From Lineolata rhizophorae (lineage: Eukaryota > Ascomycota > Dothideomycetes > Lineolatales > Lineolataceae): a stretch of DNA of 64,000 nt. The translations under genes were made by a program, and so were the position numbers. The notes below the pieces were generated by a model. It did not search any database and was not told the origin of the DNA. It saw nothing but the letters and a program-made list of their open reading frames with translations. Positions within the stretch are counted from its first letter, which is position 1. Each line of letters begins with the position of its first letter. Positions 1 through 11,625 of this stretch are shown here, one piece after another. The stretch spans positions 328,931-392,930 of the forward strand of contig MU001678.1 of the NCBI GenBank assembly GCA_010093515.1, given 5' to 3'.

Positions 1-300
1 AGGGCTAGGCGGCCACTTTACCACCTGTGAGTCACGGGAATACGCGTTTATTGGACCGCGCCCGCAGTGGAACGCCGACGCGTCCGATCGCGTCTCGTCG
101 GTCTCCCATCGTAATCTGCCCGCAGCAAGCCTCATGATAGCAGCTTGGGGGTATATATTCCCCCCCCTGATGCCACCGCCCTCGCCTCTGATTCCCGTCC
201 TCCTCTTGTCCTTTTCATCTCCCTGGAATTGCTGCCTGACCCGGTTGCCTTACAAGAACCGTCGTCAGCACATGCTGCCTTCAGGGACGTCGGCCGCCTC

Positions 301-308
301 TATATAAA
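301..308 (+). promoter_or_regulatory. TATA-like box upstream of the BTB gene
   Basis: A TATATAAA-type element lies about 115 bases upstream of the ATG at 424 and is followed by a pyrimidine-rich leader, a usual fungal promoter arrangement. The rest of 1-423 shows no gene. The element is seen directly; promoter activity is inferred. Confidence 0.4.
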
Positions 309-423
309 CCCTTGCACCTGGTCACTCGCTGCTCATCCGTCTCTCTATCGCAATCCCCCGTTTTCGACCCCGTCCCAATCACTCAGTGCCCGGCGAGACT
401 TTGCATCCCGCCATTCCACCAAA

Positions 424-1721
424 ATGTTGAGCTGGGGCAGACCTCGCAACCAGAGCTCCAGCTTCTCCAAGAATCGTGTCGACAAAGGCACGAGCCGGAC
501 CAAGCGATCTTTTCGAGACGCCTCGACGGCCTCGAAGAGGGTGGAGAATACTAGTAATTCGACCAGGCCGCAGCAGCCGCAGCAGCCGCAGCCGTCGCAG
601 CCGTCGCAGCCGCAGGCCGCCCAAGCTAGCCCGTGAGTTGACTTTTTCTTTTTTTTTCTACCACGACATCCCACTCACTCATTTGGGTCGATATCTCCGA
701 TTGGCAACTGTCGTGCATTAGCTAAAACTCACCTCTCTGTTTCTCCACCGCTTTTAGTTCACTTACGAGCGCAATAATCACCCTCTGCGTCGGCCGCGAG
801 CAGCGATTGTTCGCCGCCCATGAGGACGTTCTTTGCCAAGCGTCGCCCTTCTTCCAATCGCTCTGCCGCGGCCAATTCTTCGAATCGACGCAAAAGCGAA
901 TCGACTTGCCCGATGAGGAACCTGAAATCTTCTCCTCCGTCCTAGAATATCTCTACAAAGGTGACTACTTCCCGCGGCTCGTGCACGATAGGCGGCGACA
1001 GGGCTGGTCGCTCGAAGACACTATTGGTAGTGGCTATGAGCCCACCATCTACCACGCGGCGACTGGAACGTACTTACTCAAAGACACTGTCATCTACGTA
1101 AGTGAACTCAATCTTTCTATCGTCTGGTCTGCTGTGTCATTTTTTGGACTGGACGTTTAGAGAACAGTGCTGACAACAACACCAGTGCACTGCAGAGCGA
1201 TACGGCATGGAGGAGCTGAAGAGACTCGCGCTCCGAAAGCAGGGACTGCACTCGGGTATTCAGTGCAGCACGATTCTGGCATCGGCCCGCTACGCCTACG
1301 CCAACACGCCCGACAACGACTCCAAGCTGCGGGCGCACTACCTAGCGCTGATCATCCGAAGCCGGCACACTTTCAAGCGGAGCGGAACCATGCAGAATGA
1401 GATGGAAGCTGGAGGAAAGCTATTCTTCGATCTCTTCGTCGCAATGGTCAACCACATGGTACGTTGTCTCCACAGTGCTACCCACTGCGCCTCCTTACAA
1501 CGCTTCCGAAGCGGGCAATATCGTGGCAGACCCAACCACGAGCGCGGCGAGTCTGCAGGCGCGCAACCCAGAGACCCCGCGGGGGCGCTCTTCCCGTCCG
1601 CCTCTCGCCCTGCATATCCCGCACATCCTATCCCTGGCCGATTGGGCGACCAGTCCCTTTGGAAGCTGTGGGCTAACGTGGCCTATAGGACGACATTGCC
1701 AGTGCCAAATCGCCACGTTAG
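424..1721 (+). CDS. BTB/POZ domain protein, spliced (4 exons, 284 aa)
   Basis: Predicted exons are 424-632, 758-1097, 1186-1458 and 1689-1721, all with GT-AG borders and phases that join into 285 codons including the stop. The first about 70 residues are basic and then rich in Q, P and S (low complexity). Exon 2 starts with the BTB core: a beta strand (IITLCVGRE), then FAAHEDVLCQASPFF and the downstream EEPEIFSSVLEYLYKGDY helix-strand pattern, about residues 71-145. BTB domains mediate dimerisation and often bind Cullin-3; many fungal BTB-only proteins have no known role. The C-terminal half is helical and has no domain I recognise. The last exon adds only ten residues. Start chosen at 424 because it is the first ATG giving a sensible N-terminus close behind a TATA-like box; upstream codons in frame read through the probable leader. 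Specific function unknown. Confidence 0.8.
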
Positions 1722-4700
1722 GCGAGCGCTATACGTCGTATGCAGTATCCACACCCCCGGCCGACCAAACGGCCGCGGGGCGCCAATGCAGGCATCTTGC
1801 GCCCGTCCAATCACCGCCGGAGCGCAAACTCGACGACTTCAATCACCTCATCGCCGCGCTCTCCACTTCGTCCTCTTCGTTGTCAAATCCGTCGGCGCAT
1901 CACCCCAAGTCGCTGTTGTCAGTTGTTTCTCTGTCGTCGTCTCCCTTTTCGTCGCCCCGTTGGGCGCGCGTTCGTTCCATTCCCATCGACGATGGCTGCG
2001 ACTTCTGCTGCTACTGCGTTCTTGGGGTGCCCGTATGACTTGACTTCTTTCTACTCACTTCTCGCCTCACTTCCTCATTTGCGCGCATGCATCCCTCTTT
2101 TGCGCTATTCGCCGCTCCTCGATCTTGTCTTCTCTCCGCGTCCTACCAATAATTCCCGCGACGTGCGCATCCGCCTGCACTTCGGCGCCTTGCGCGCCTG
2201 CGCATTATTTCCCTCGCCCTTCTCGCCGCCTCCCTCTAACCCCCCGATCTGTCGTTGCGCATTCCTCCTCTTTGCTCACTCTCTTTCACTCACTCCCGAC
2301 TTTACCTCACTTCTCTTCCTCGCCGCCTTGACCTCAACCGTTCCCAACTATCCAATCCAACAACACAAAGCTCGTCCCTTTCGTGTAGCATAGTCAAGTT
2401 CTCCCACCCGCATCCCCCCCGGCGTTTGATTGGCAATGCTACTTACTTCTCTTCCCCATGACCCATTCCCAATCCTTCCCTCCCCAACAGCACAGCCCCA
2501 ACATTTCCAACCCCGACCGACACTGCCATCGTCGCACCACACGCTGGTGTGGTCAGAAGACTACCCGCTGCCCACGTGTATCAATATTTCCCTGCTACCT
2601 ATTTCGTCGTCGCCCACGTCTCACAACCCACCCCCTGCCTGCCTGCACTGCCCTGCCCTGCGCATGCGAGAGAACCACGTACTCGATGCATCGTCGCAAG
2701 CACAAACACACATGTACACAACATACACGTACACAAAAAGGTCGGTCGCAAGAGACGCGGAACACGTACACGTGGTCACGCATCCTATTATCCAGACTGA
2801 ACTCCCAAATTGCCCCATTCCCATACCCTCGCACGCCCTTCGACTATTACTGCCCTAATTTGTCGACTCCTTCCCCTTTCGACACGTTCTATTGTTTTCC
2901 TTTTCTTTTTTTCCGACAGAGTCGCGTGCATTTGAAACTCATGTTACGAATCTCCTTTTCTTCTTGCACCCATTTAACGGCCGCTTGTTGACATGGTTCT
3001 TTTCTTTTCCCGGTTTCGCATCCGTTTTGGTTGACTCCACTCCGCTCCGCTTCAGGCTTGCGGCGGACGTATGGTTAGAGTGCTGCTGCTGCCGCTGCTG
3101 CCGCCACTGTTATTGGCGGCGTTCTTCGCGGCAACGGCGCGGCTTAAGTGAATACTTTGTCCACGGGCATTCACAAGCAGCAAGAAAAAAAAGTATTCCA
3201 GGGTTTATCTGTTTGTTTCTTTTGCAAGGCAACGGCATTGAAGGCTAAGGGAAGAGATACCATAAGCCGAATTGTGATTTTCTTTTTGCTCGGCGCTCTT
3301 CGTTTTCGAGCCTTATGCCTTGTTTAATGTTTCGCATCGGCTTTTCCTTTCAGTTTTCTGGAGATACTCTGGCCTATTTTGTTCTAGGCATTGTGGCATT
3401 CATCTAGGACTGCATGTCTTGAGTGGCACCACTCGCCCCAGGAGCAGGGCGAGGGCATTATTACTGCGGTCTGCAATGCTCTTGAGACTTGATGTTTTTG
3501 CTCACTATTGTATATGTGAGTTATCTGGAGAGTACAATCTCAGTTTCGGATTGTAGGTCTGAGGAAAATCACTGAGCGCCTTGATATGTATGTATACATA
3601 TCAACAGTATCTGCGACAGTTTGCGGATAATATGACTGAATTCAGTGAAAAATAAATGAAAACTCCAAAGCGAAAACACCACCCAATTTTTTGCGTCGGA
3701 AAACCCTGAATAATCGTGACTTTTGCTTCCTCAGCGACCTGTGAAAACAGCATACAAACAGCAAACTTGACAAAACCCACAGCCTCGGGAAGTACGAGAG
3801 CAACGGAACAAAAAGTGCACTTTTACTCTGCACTTCACCACCACCCCATCAAGCCTCGCTCAAATCCGACCGGCGCCCACCCTCCCACCTCACCCCACGC
3901 AATCGTCAATCCCGCCAAGTGCCTCAGGCCCCCTCGTCTCCAGGCAGGGTCTAAGCGTCCACGCCGAGATTCCATCTCGCCGACCACGGACGAAACGGCC
4001 AGACCACGTCCTACCTACTGCCGCCCCTCCACCATGCGTACATATGCACCCCGACGGACCGGGGGGTGCCGCAGCGGCGGACTCCCTTGCCGCAGTAGCG
4101 GCGCAGGCGGCGCGGGCGGCGCGGACGCAGGCTGCATGCGCGCGGCCGGACTCGGTAGGAAGGGAGGCGAGGGGGACGGGCACTGGGTAAATGGCGGCCG
4201 GGGATTAGGTTGGTAGGGGGGGGGGGGAGCATACGGGATGTAAGTGGGCCCTGTAGGTAGCTCGGGGGATGGAGGAAGAAGGGAGGCAAGGAAAGGGTAA
4301 GGGTCTGGCCGGTATCCTCCTCCGGTTCGGATCTACATGCGTACATGAGTGGCAATGTACATACGTACCGCTGTGCCTTCCAAGGGGGAGTTTATTAGGT
4401 CGGTTCCAGAGAACAGCGGGTGGGCAGGACAGGGTAGGATAGGTAAGGCCACGCTAGGCAAGGCGAGGCAGGCGCGGCCCGGTGGGTGGTGTGTGCGTGG
4501 GTGTGACTCATAGGCTGGCCGGCTATGCTGGCTACCTGTGCTGCCGCAGGCTGCAAAAGGGCGGGTTTGGGAGTGAGTAAGTGAGTGAGACAGTGTTCTT
4601 CGGGAGTGTGAATCAGACGGACTCGTAGGAGGTGGTTCTTTACTGAATGGGGCTGCGTAAAGTGACTGCGAACGAAACTTGTAGTGACTCCTGCTCGTTG

Positions 4701-5314
4701 GGAGGTATAGGACTGGTGGATGGGACTGGACATGGAAAGAACTGGCGGAGGGAGTGGAGCGAAGGAGGATAGTGAGACAACTAAGGCGCCTTGGTAATGA
4801 GGTTTAGTCTGCGGTAGAATAGCGGCCTCGAAAGTGAAAGGAGTACATCGGGAGGGAGACCGTGGGAAGATTCATGATTGGACGATAGCGAAATGCCGCA
4901 TCTGGAAATAAAGCTAGAAAAGCAATGGCATGACTTTCGATCAGTCAATGAAAAGTCCCGAATTCGGCGAACCAACAGGCCGGATACATGAAAACACTAT
5001 TTTCTGAAGCAGTCAAATCATACACATGGCTTCCGCTACCATGACAGGGATAGTATACATTCGTAGTGGCTGCATGGTAGAAACTCTCCGAGAGAAGGGC
5101 CAAGCCCTGCCGAGACGGACTCGGGCCGCGATACGCCTGCCGTGCACGCCGCGCGCTTTGCGTCGCGACGCAGGCATACGCCAAACGCGAAGTCATGAGA
5201 CCCGACGGACCGAAAGATGTGCACAAATAGGCTCGGAGTAGCAGTGCGCATTGACGATCGCGCAAAGCACGGTGTCCCGCGTGTTGGTCTGGTTCGTAGT
5301 GCAAGAGGCAAATG
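1722..5314. other. Gene-free stretch (3.6 kb)
   Basis: I see no coding region here. From about 1750 to 2900 the + strand is strongly pyrimidine-rich (CT tracts), so ORFs are S/P-rich artefacts. It resembles an untranslated leader or promoter more than protein-coding sequence. A G12 run lies at 4216-4227. It probably holds the 3' end of the BTB transcript, regulatory DNA and the 3' end of the PCI gene. A non-coding RNA cannot be excluded. Confidence 0.5.
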
Positions 5315-7188
5315 CTACACCCCTGTTCCAGGGAAAGCGCCAGCTTTGCTCAGGACAACAATGCCGCGCTCGCGAGCGATGTAGCCTTTCATGAGATTCT
5401 ACAGTACGATGAGCCGCGAGTCAGTGAGCAAGCGAGCGAGTTTGAGAGAGGGGTAGAGGACAAGACGGTGGCAAATATGACAGGTCTCCGCGAAAGAAGC
5501 CTAGAAGGCAGCAGTCGGAGCGGGATGCAGCCTCTTGGACATCAGACCTATCTCTTCGGAAGACGGTCTTCGCACTAGGCCTTCGGGAAAAGCTAGGAAA
5601 ATCGTAACAGCCGTTGAGGACGGCCCGCTTACGCACCTTATAAATCATATTCGCAATCATGCACTCAACTTCATCACGCTCTAGCCCCTCTCCTTCCCGA
5701 TCTAGACCCATCCCCAACCGCAAAGCGGCCGCGAATTCTGCGATGGGCACCCGAGTCCGGCGAAGGCGATCTTTCTCCTCCTGGCCTTCCTTAAGGGGTT
5801 CGTAGCCTCCTGCTAGGAAGACCTTGCGAAACAGGTTGCGTAGCGTCACATCACGCCCCCGCTCCATGCTGAGGTAGATACGGCGCCGAACAAACTCGTC
5901 CTCAGAGGCTGAGAGCGCTTCGTCAAAACCAGCCAGATCGCCTTTTTTGATGCATCTGCAAAGAGGGCCGAAGAGGTTTTGAAGCCGAGGGTAGCGTGCC
6001 AAGAGCTCCGGGGTGGGGAGAGTGTGCGTGGTGAGAAGGTGGCAGGGGATTAGGTAGGTCAGGATCAGCCTAAATTGGTTGTAAGTTTCTACTAGTTGCT
6101 TGTGAACGTCTGTATTAGAGGTAAAATCATACTCTTGGTTTCGTTTCGAACTCGTATGACAGAGACGACGCGCCTCGTCGAGATAAGCTTCGGCCTGCGA
6201 TTCATGTGAGTGGTAGTACTGCTTATGGAATAGTGCCTCGCGGCAATGAGAACCCTTGGCCGTACCTGAACGTAATCTTCATCTAAGAAGTACACCACAC
6301 CGGCATAGTACTTGAATGTAACCCGGTGTGACTTTGGGAAGGCAGAAAGGGGAGGCATATCCGTGCTTGATGCTTGCAGAGACCGCATTATATTTTTGGA
6401 CAAGCTTATTGAGTTTAACTACATAGAAGAATTAGCAACTGTTACACGATAACAGATCATCGTCAATCCTTACCTTGAAATAGGTCTTGAACAATAGATT
6501 CGTAATGTAGTAGAGGCCCCATTTTCGAGACTCTTCAAGGGGCGCTCTGGTCATTATTAGTCAAATGCTCGAACGAGTAAATTTGAATCAAATTGATCAC
6601 AAACCTATCGCCAATGCAAAGGCTGAATATCCGGTTGATCTGTCTTGCAGCATCCTCCAGTTTTTCATTCTTGCCGATTGCGCCCACCACGTCGTCCTGA
6701 AACCCATCGTTGAACTTCACACTTCCGTTATACGCGGACGCCTGCTTATCCGCCTTGATAGCGAAGACGCGGAGATACTTTCCTGCCACGTACAAGCATG
6801 GTATCGTCCACGCTGCCAGTACGCCGCTCGTGTACGCCCTGATCAACGCGTTCACCGTGTCCTTCCAAGCGGCGTACACAACATCCCACTCTGCTATTTT
6901 GCCCTGGTTTGTGTCCTCCTCTGCCTTTAGCACCGCGATCGCTGTCTTCCAGTAAGCTGCGAAGATGTCCACCCACGCGTTGCCCTCAGCTTTGGATAGG
7001 TGAACATTGGCGTTGTAGATGATGGCGTACCGCAGGTCCGTCTGCAGGGTAAAGCTGCTGGTATTCCGCACAAACACGTACAGACGGCCAGGGTCGTAAG
7101 GAGGCGCAGCTGGTGTTATAGTGGCAGCCAGAGCATAGCCATTTTGGTCGCTGATGGCACGATGGAAGTCGTCAAAGCAGACGTCCAT
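5315..7188 (-). CDS. csn12: Csn12/Thp3-type PCI domain protein, spliced (5 exons, 483 aa)
   Basis: Exons on the minus strand are 7188-6605, 6546-6474, 6418-6266, 6194-5637 and 5398-5315; they join in phase into 484 codons. The protein begins [11 protein letters not shown] and carries the family blocks [46 protein letters not shown] and [13 protein letters not shown], with the winged-helix part of the PCI domain ending in [17 protein letters not shown] and AFPG. These are characteristic of the CSN12/PCID2 family. In yeast, Csn12 partners Thp3 in transcription elongation and splicing-linked roles, and the name comes from loose association with the COP9 signalosome. The family length (about 450-490 aa) fits. 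The last exon was found by looking past a 238-nt intron; without it the PCI domain would lack its final helix and strands. Divergent from the eL20 gene over about 545 bases. Confidence 0.88.
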
Positions 7189-7733
7189 AGCACAAAGAAG
7201 GGAGACTGGAGAAATACTAAAGAGAGAAAACAAGAATGGGGTTGATCTTTTTCTAAGAGAACTTCAGCGCAGGAAGGAGCATCACAGTCGCCCGATCCTT
7301 GGTTGCGTGACAGCCGTTGGTCCTTTTACAAAAGCTTCATGGAGGGTCGTCTACTGCTTGAATGAGACTTTCTGAAAGGTGCAGTAAGAAGTTGCACGAA
7401 GCTTTAGATCACAAGGGGATGAAAGGGTGGTTAAAGACCAAGTCTAACTGGTCGCATTGTTTTGAAGTCGTAATCACGTGCCTGCCAAGTGTAGTGAGAA
7501 AGAATGGGACCGGGGGCTGGTCAAAAGTTTGCCTTGTTTGCAACCAGCAAATCGCCGCCTAGCGCAAAGTTTAGCGAGCCCACGCACTCCCGCCCAATTT
7601 GCGCTTCCGCATCCCGATGCCATCACAACCCGCCAACTCTGTCACGTCGACCCTTCCTCGCCCGACAACAATCTCTCATCAAGGTTTGTAGAGGCGCACC
7701 GCGTTCTTGATATTGTCTGCTAATTCTGCATAG
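7189..7733. promoter_or_regulatory. Shared divergent promoter of csn12 and the eL20 gene
   Basis: About 545 bases lie between two oppositely directed start codons. No coding potential is seen. It must contain both promoters; no individual element was identified with confidence. Confidence 0.5.
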
Positions 7734-8838
7734 ATGGGTAGGTGCCATGTTTCTTTGATTACCCGAGCCCGCAGACTCTCCTGCGCCCTCTACGAAATTC
7801 ATACGCCGCTACGAATCGAGAATGTGACGGAATTTCTTGGTGGGGAATGGTGGCTACTGGGGCCTGGGAATCAGAAGCCTGGAAAGTGGTGGATATAAGC
7901 CCTTGGTATATGGTCAAAATCGCACGGTTGCGTGTGGAGGACGAGCATCTAAGCGTCTCCGTTGGATGTTTTATGGGTTGGCTTTTTGTCCAACATCGAC
8001 CGCGACGACCACGATGACCGCGACGACTGCGACCGACAGAGAGATCGGCAGCACGAACAATGGCTCGCATTATGTTTGCCGTACTTGTGTATGGCTCCTT
8101 GGCTAACGCGATCGTATTTCAAGGTCGGCTTAGGGAATACCAAGTCATCGGGCGCCACCTCCCGTCGGAGGCCAACCCGACGCCCAAGCTCTACCGGATG
8201 CGCATCTTCGCGCCGAACGAGGTGGTAGCCAAGTCGCGCTTCTGGTACTTCTTGGGCAAGCTACGCAAGATCAAGAAGGCGAATGGCGAGATTGTGTCGA
8301 TGAACGAGGTAGGAGAAGAACCTTCCCCGAGACCGCCTGACTTGGACATTTGGCGCAAGGATAGCATTTCCTCTAATGACCTCATTGCACAACGGGCCTA
8401 CAGATCGCGGAGAAGCGCCCCCAGCGTATTAAGAACTTCGGCATCTGGATCCGCTACGACTCCCGCTCCGGCACGCACAACATGTACAAGGAGTACCGCG
8501 AGATGGCGCGGACAGACGCGGTCGAGGCCATGTACCAGGACATGGCAGCCCGGCATCGCGCCCGATTCCGGTCGATCCACGTCAGTTCAAATCTATTTCT
8601 TCCCTATATGCCACATCTGCGAGTTCTCGAGTATAGAAAAGTAGTGTGCTGATTTACACGTCCGTTGTCGCCGTAATAGATCCTCAAGGTCGTTGAAGTC
8701 AACAAGATCGACAACATCCGCCGCCCGTACATCAAGCAGCTCGTCCAGAAAGATCTCAAGTTCCCGCTCCCGCACCGCGTCCCCAAGGCGTCTAGCAAGA
8801 AGCTCTTCACACCGACCCGGCCGTCGACTTTCTATTGA
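7734..8838 (+). CDS. RPL20: 60S ribosomal protein eL20 (L18a/L20), spliced (4 exons, 174 aa)
   Basis: Exons 7734-7737, 8124-8308, 8404-8580 and 8680-8838 give 175 codons including the stop, exactly the 174 residues usual for fungal eL20. The first exon is only ATG plus one G, followed by a 386-nt intron, a common layout for fungal ribosomal-protein genes. The mature sequence starts [15 protein letters not shown] and contains [15 protein letters not shown], the central [20 protein letters not shown] block and the C-terminal [21 protein letters not shown] block, all diagnostic. The protein is a structural component of the large ribosomal subunit. An open frame starting at ATG 8060 is intron read-through and was not used. 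High expression and co-regulation with other ribosomal genes are expected from the family. Confidence 0.97.
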
Positions 8839-9430
8839 GGTGTTGCTTTTCTTTCGGTGTCTTGCGGGTGCTGGGTGCTAGGGTCTGGAGAGCGAGGGAA
8901 GTAGGGGGAGCATAGAGATCACTCCGAGCTACGAACGGGGCCCGAATTCCAAAAGAGAGGAGGGACGCCGGTTTCGGGGTCTTCAATACCGTGGACGTAG
9001 TGGAGGCTGAAGAACAAAACCGATTTTAACATGCATCGGAGTTTCCTTGAAATTGTGCGATATATGGTCTGTTGAAGGCTTTCCGTTTCTATTTCCAAAG
9101 ACTGCGCCTCGTGATACGTATGATTATTGGAACCCGCCTACGTTGAAGAATGACGTGGTTGAAGAGGAGAGCTGGCACACGGTTCGCAATCGTTAAAGTA
9201 ACCCTTTTGCTACAGCCCGTGGAACCGAAAAGGCCTTGCTACAATATGTTTGTTGGGCAGTAAGACAAGGGATAAAAACAAGGGTCTCAGTGCAAGTCTG
9301 TGGGGAATGCCACGGCAAACGCCAGATCGTCCGTCTGTCACGTTATTTTCCGAACCCATTCCAAACGACGACAAGAATTCATCTTCGAACCAGCGGCTCC
9401 TCTTCCAACATATGACCTATCTTCCACCCT
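8839..9430. other. Intergenic, convergent 3' ends
   Basis: This lies between the stops of the eL20 gene (+) and the adenosine deaminase gene (-). Nothing is recognised beyond probable 3' untranslated regions. Confidence 0.5.
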
Positions 9431-11625
9431 TCACTCGCGTCCGTCTCCCGCTCCGTCTTCCTCCCCATCAAAATTCTCATCCTGCCCATACTCCAACACG
9501 ACCCACTGACAAAAGTGCTCCCACTCCCTGGTCCACTCCTTGAGCCTCTGCGCCCTGACGCCCTTCCCCATGATGCCGTCCCTAATCTCAGCGTTCCACG
9601 TCTTGGCGTCCAGATCGCCTTCAAACGTGGCCCAGCGCACGCTGTTCTCGGCCAGGCTGCCCAGGCCCGCCAAGCCCAGGTTCTCCCAGCCCTGCAGGGC
9701 CTGCCAGAAGTCGTGGCTCATGCCGGCGGGGCCCTGGCCCAGGATGGCCGGGTCGTCGTTGCACAGAGCGGCGGGGACGCCGCGGGCGAGCAGGGCGGGC
9801 AGAGGGTGGGCGAGCACGGAGCCGGCGAGGCGCAGGACCTCGTTGGAGACGGGGCAGCTCTCGACGCAGACGCGGCGGTCGCGGGCCATGGCGAGCAGCA
9901 GCGGGTGCTTGTGCAGGGAGAAGGCGTGGCCGAGGCGGCGCGTGCCCAGCAGGAGGGCGTCGAACAGGTTCGAGTCGGCCCCGTCGCCGTCGCCGAGGCA
10001 CTCGCCCGCGTGCAGGAAGAGCGGCAGCTCGACGCCGGCGTCGGCGCAGGCCTTGCGGAACCAGAGGAGCTCGGGGAGCAGGTCGGCGAGCGGCCGGCCG
10101 AGGTCTTCTTGGCCGACGAGGTCGTAGCCGCAGATGAGGGACGGGTGCGATTGCTTGAGCGTGATGCATTGGCGCATGTCTGGGGGCGGGAAAGGGTGAG
10201 GGATGGTTAGTTGGGGAGTGGAAAAGGGGGAAAGAAGGGTCACGTGGGAAGGCGCCGGTATGTATTGAACATGGCACAATTTTTTGATAGAAAGGGTATA
10301 AAAAGGGGGAAAAGGGGAGGACGCATACGTTTAATAATATACTCCGTATCTGCCGCCCTCATGGTCGTCCAAATCATCCTCGCGCCCCAGAACCCCTCCC
10401 CGTCCTTGCTCCGCTTAAACCCCTCAATCTCCTGCTCGAGCACCGTCAGCATGCCGTCGAAGTCGCCGTCGGGCTCCGCGGCGCCCTCGCGCACAAACGG
10501 CGTGATGAACGCGGAGCGCAGATCGACCCAGCGCACGCCGTCGGCGCGCAGCTCGCGCAGCAGCTCGCGCACGAAGGCCCGGAACAGCGGCTCGTAGCAG
10601 ATGAGCCCGGCGCGGGCCGGGAAGCAGGCAATGAACTTGCGCCAGACGTCGTTGACGCCGCGGTGCTGGACGAGGCAGTCGTCGAGCGTGATGGTGGTGC
10701 GGGCGCGCACCCAGGCGACGAAGCCGGCGCGGCCGCCGGACGGGAAGGCCGTCGCGGCCGCGAGGAGGGGGACTGGGGTGCCGGCGACGTAGGAAGAGGT
10801 CCAGATGGAGGCGCCGGCGGAGGCGCGCCCAGCCGAGTCGTCGGCGGCGAGGGAGACGTCGTGCTGCTTGACGTAGCCGAAGGAGAAGGCGGCGGTGTCG
10901 CGCCTCTCGGGCGAGGAGAGGCAGCCGAGTTGCTGCTCCTGGTGCGGTTCCGGCTGCGACGCGCCCTTGTCCCGGCGCGGCGCGGCGGACGCGGTCGTGG
11001 CCCAGACGCACATGCCGGGCGTGGCGAAGGCCTGGTCGAGCAGGAACTCGATGTCGACCATGGCCTCCATGTGGCAGTGGAGCAGGGCGCCCTTGGGCAG
11101 CCGCCGGACGATGTCCCATAGGCGGGACTTGCGGATGCGGTCCTTGGCGAGCGCGAACATCATGCCCGGGAAGACGTCGCCGGCCTCGGAGAGCGAGTCC
11201 TCGTAGTCGCGCGTCCAGAGGGTTTGGGACTCCTCGAAGCGGATTTGGTCGACGATGGCGCAGGCTTCGACGGCCATCGGGGAGAGGTTCTCGCGGAAGG
11301 CGCGGTCTGCGGTGAGGGGTCAGGATCTTTTAGGAGTGTTGATACTGGACGGTGGAAGGGGGAGAGAGAAACAAAGAGCTGGTTTCAGAAGTGATATTGG
11401 AATGATGGGGAAGGAAAGCATACCTGACCGCTGCTTCTTCTCTTGCTCGATCAAGGCATCGCGGCCTTCGAAGTACTTCTGAACGAAGGGATCGCTGAGG
11501 CTCGGCACGTCGGCGAGGTCATCCTCTTCAGAATCGACTTCGGGCTCCAGGGCAGGGTTCTGTTCCTGCATCGGGTCGTTGGTGGAGCCCATGGTCACGG
11601 TTGGGACCGAAGAACTACCCGCCAT
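9431..11625 (-). CDS. ADGF-type adenosine deaminase, spliced (3 exons, 642 aa)
   Basis: Exons 11625-11424, 11306-10329 and 10179-9431 join in phase to 643 codons. The protein has the metal-dependent adenosine deaminase fold: zinc-binding HxH in LLHCHMEA (H144, H146), the HAGE motif (H450-E453) with the catalytic glutamate, GHAFSLHKHP (H478), SCPVSNEVL, and the DD pair in CNDDPAILG (D535, D536). It fits the ADGF/CECR1 subfamily, which deaminates adenosine or deoxyadenosine to inosine. Unlike animal ADGFs there is no obvious signal peptide. The first about 65 residues are acidic and hydrophilic, so a cytosolic enzyme is inferred. Strong G+C content creates long antisense open frames over exons 2 and 3 that are shadows. 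Divergent from ATG2 across about 2 kb. Substrate is a family-based inference. Confidence 0.88.

Noticed and set aside
8060-8123. Upstream ATG adding a hydrophobic leader to eL20
   Set aside because: Family length (174 aa) and the N-terminal [11 protein letters not shown] block are reproduced exactly by splicing the four-base first exon.
9515-11121. Long + strand open frames over the adenosine deaminase gene
   Set aside because: The minus strand carries all catalytic motifs of the deaminase; the + strand frames are composition-driven shadows.
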